This document shows positions 4,916 through 5,456 of a stretch of 5,456 nucleotides of DNA, piece by piece. The notes beneath the pieces were generated by a model. That model was given only the letters and a program-made list of their open reading frames with translations. It did not search any database and was not told the origin of the DNA. How positions within the stretch are numbered: position 1 is the stretch's first letter; each line of letters starts with the position of its first letter. The DNA comes from an uncultured Collinsella sp. (GTDB lineage Bacteria > Actinomycetota > Coriobacteriia > Coriobacteriales > Coriobacteriaceae). The translations under genes were made by a program, and so were the position numbers. The stretch is from contig CABVAS010000118.1 of the NCBI GenBank assembly GCA_902496375.1, forward strand, positions 1 through 5,456, read 5' to 3'.

Positions 4916-5456
4916 CTAGTGCTCCTCGCCGGCGCGGGCCAGGTCGTAGGGCGTGGTCTGGTAGACGTAGTAGTTGAGCCAGTTGGTGTAGAACAGCTGA
5001 GCCTGGCTGCGCCAGACGTTACGCGGCTCGGCGGTGGGGTCGTCACCTGGGAAGTAATGCGCCGGCACCTGGGGGTTGAGCCCGCGCTTCACGTCGCGCT
5101 CGTACTCCAGGCGCAACGTGTCGGTATCGTACTCGGGATGGCCAAAGACAAAGAAGCGGCGGCTGTCGGTCGACTTGACGATGTACAAGCCCACCTCGTC
5201 GGACACGGCCACGACCTCAAGCTGCGGCTCGGCCTCCACGTCCTCGCGGCGCACATCGGTGTTGCGCGAATGCACGGCATAGAAACGGTCGTCGAAGCCG
5301 CGGACCAGCGGGCTTTGCGGCTTCACCAGATAATGCTCGAACACACCGCTCGCCTTTGCCGGCAGGTCGTACTTCTGGATACCGTAATGATGGTACAGGC
5401 CAGCCTGCGCGCCCCAACAAATGTGCAGCGTAGAGTGCACGTGCGTGGTGGACCAA
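4916..5456 (-). CDS. metA: Homoserine O-acyltransferase MetA (acetyl- or succinyl-transferase), C-terminal part
   Basis: The minus-strand frame enters at the window edge and ends at TAG (4918-4916), giving 179 complete codons. The enzyme acylates the hydroxyl of L-homoserine, the first committed step of methionine synthesis. The nucleophile lies in STLHICWGAQAGLYHHYGI (Cys codon at plus-strand 5417-5419). The catalytic His and Glu are in FVFGHPEYDTDTL (codons at 5138-5140 and 5132-5134). The Cys-to-His distance is 93 residues, the same as C142 to H235 in the E. coli enzyme, and the C-terminal length also agrees, so the visible part is intact. About 135 N-terminal residues lie outside, including position 111 (E. 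coli numbering), which separates acetyl-CoA from succinyl-CoA users; the acyl donor cannot be told here. The GTG at 5440 is internal, not the start, because family-type sequence (WSTTHV) continues upstream of it. Confidence 0.95.
   Translation of the reverse strand, partial: WSTTHVHSTLHICWGAQAGLYHHYGIQKYDLPAKASGVFEHYLVKPQSPLVRGFDDRFYAVHSRNTDVRREDVEAEPQLEVVAVSDEVGLYIVKSTDSRRFFVFGHPEYDTDTLRLEYERDVKRGLNPQVPAHYFPGDDPTAEPRNVWRSQAQLFYTNWLNYYVYQTTPYDLARAGEEH

Overview
The window looks like chromosomal DNA from a GC-rich member of the Coriobacteriia, most likely Collinsella or a close relative. I infer this from the codon use, the kind of M16C peptidase present and the style of the intergenic palindromes. 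I could not run a database search, so the assignment is tentative. Three protein genes are recognised with good confidence, and a fourth is cut by the left edge.

Layout: (1) Positions 1-344, minus strand: the 5' part of a gene for an AlbA_2 (Schlafen-type) putative DNA-binding / ATP-binding protein. It has a good ribosome binding site but no 3' end in the window. (2) Positions 345-916: a 572-base divergent intergenic region. Its left half (about 395-645) is AT-richer and dense in TCTCTC/GAGAGA repeats. It holds a long GAGA-type hairpin, a compact dyad and a plausible minus-strand promoter. Its right half (about 650-916) is GC-rich, with a repeat-like segment and a weak plus-strand promoter. 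(3) Positions 917-3961, plus strand: a large M16C zinc metallopeptidase of the presequence-protease type, followed by a clear intrinsic terminator. (4) Positions 4010-4276: a 158-bp composite palindrome made of two related hairpins (REP-doublet or REPIN-like), then a second short palindrome directly before the next gene. (5) Positions 4277-4873, plus strand: 5-formyltetrahydrofolate cyclo-ligase. (6) Positions 4916-5456, minus strand: the C-terminal part of homoserine O-acyltransferase MetA, convergent with the cyclo-ligase.

The genes do not form one operon. The AlbA_2 and peptidase genes are divergent, the peptidase has its own terminator, and the cyclo-ligase and metA converge. The cyclo-ligase feeds the folate one-carbon pool and MetA starts methionine synthesis, so they are metabolically related, but the sequence gives no sign of shared control. 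The parts most worth a second look are the TCTCTC operator-like array around the AlbA_2 promoter and the composite palindrome between the peptidase and the cyclo-ligase. I saw no rRNA, tRNA, CRISPR array or intact transposase gene.
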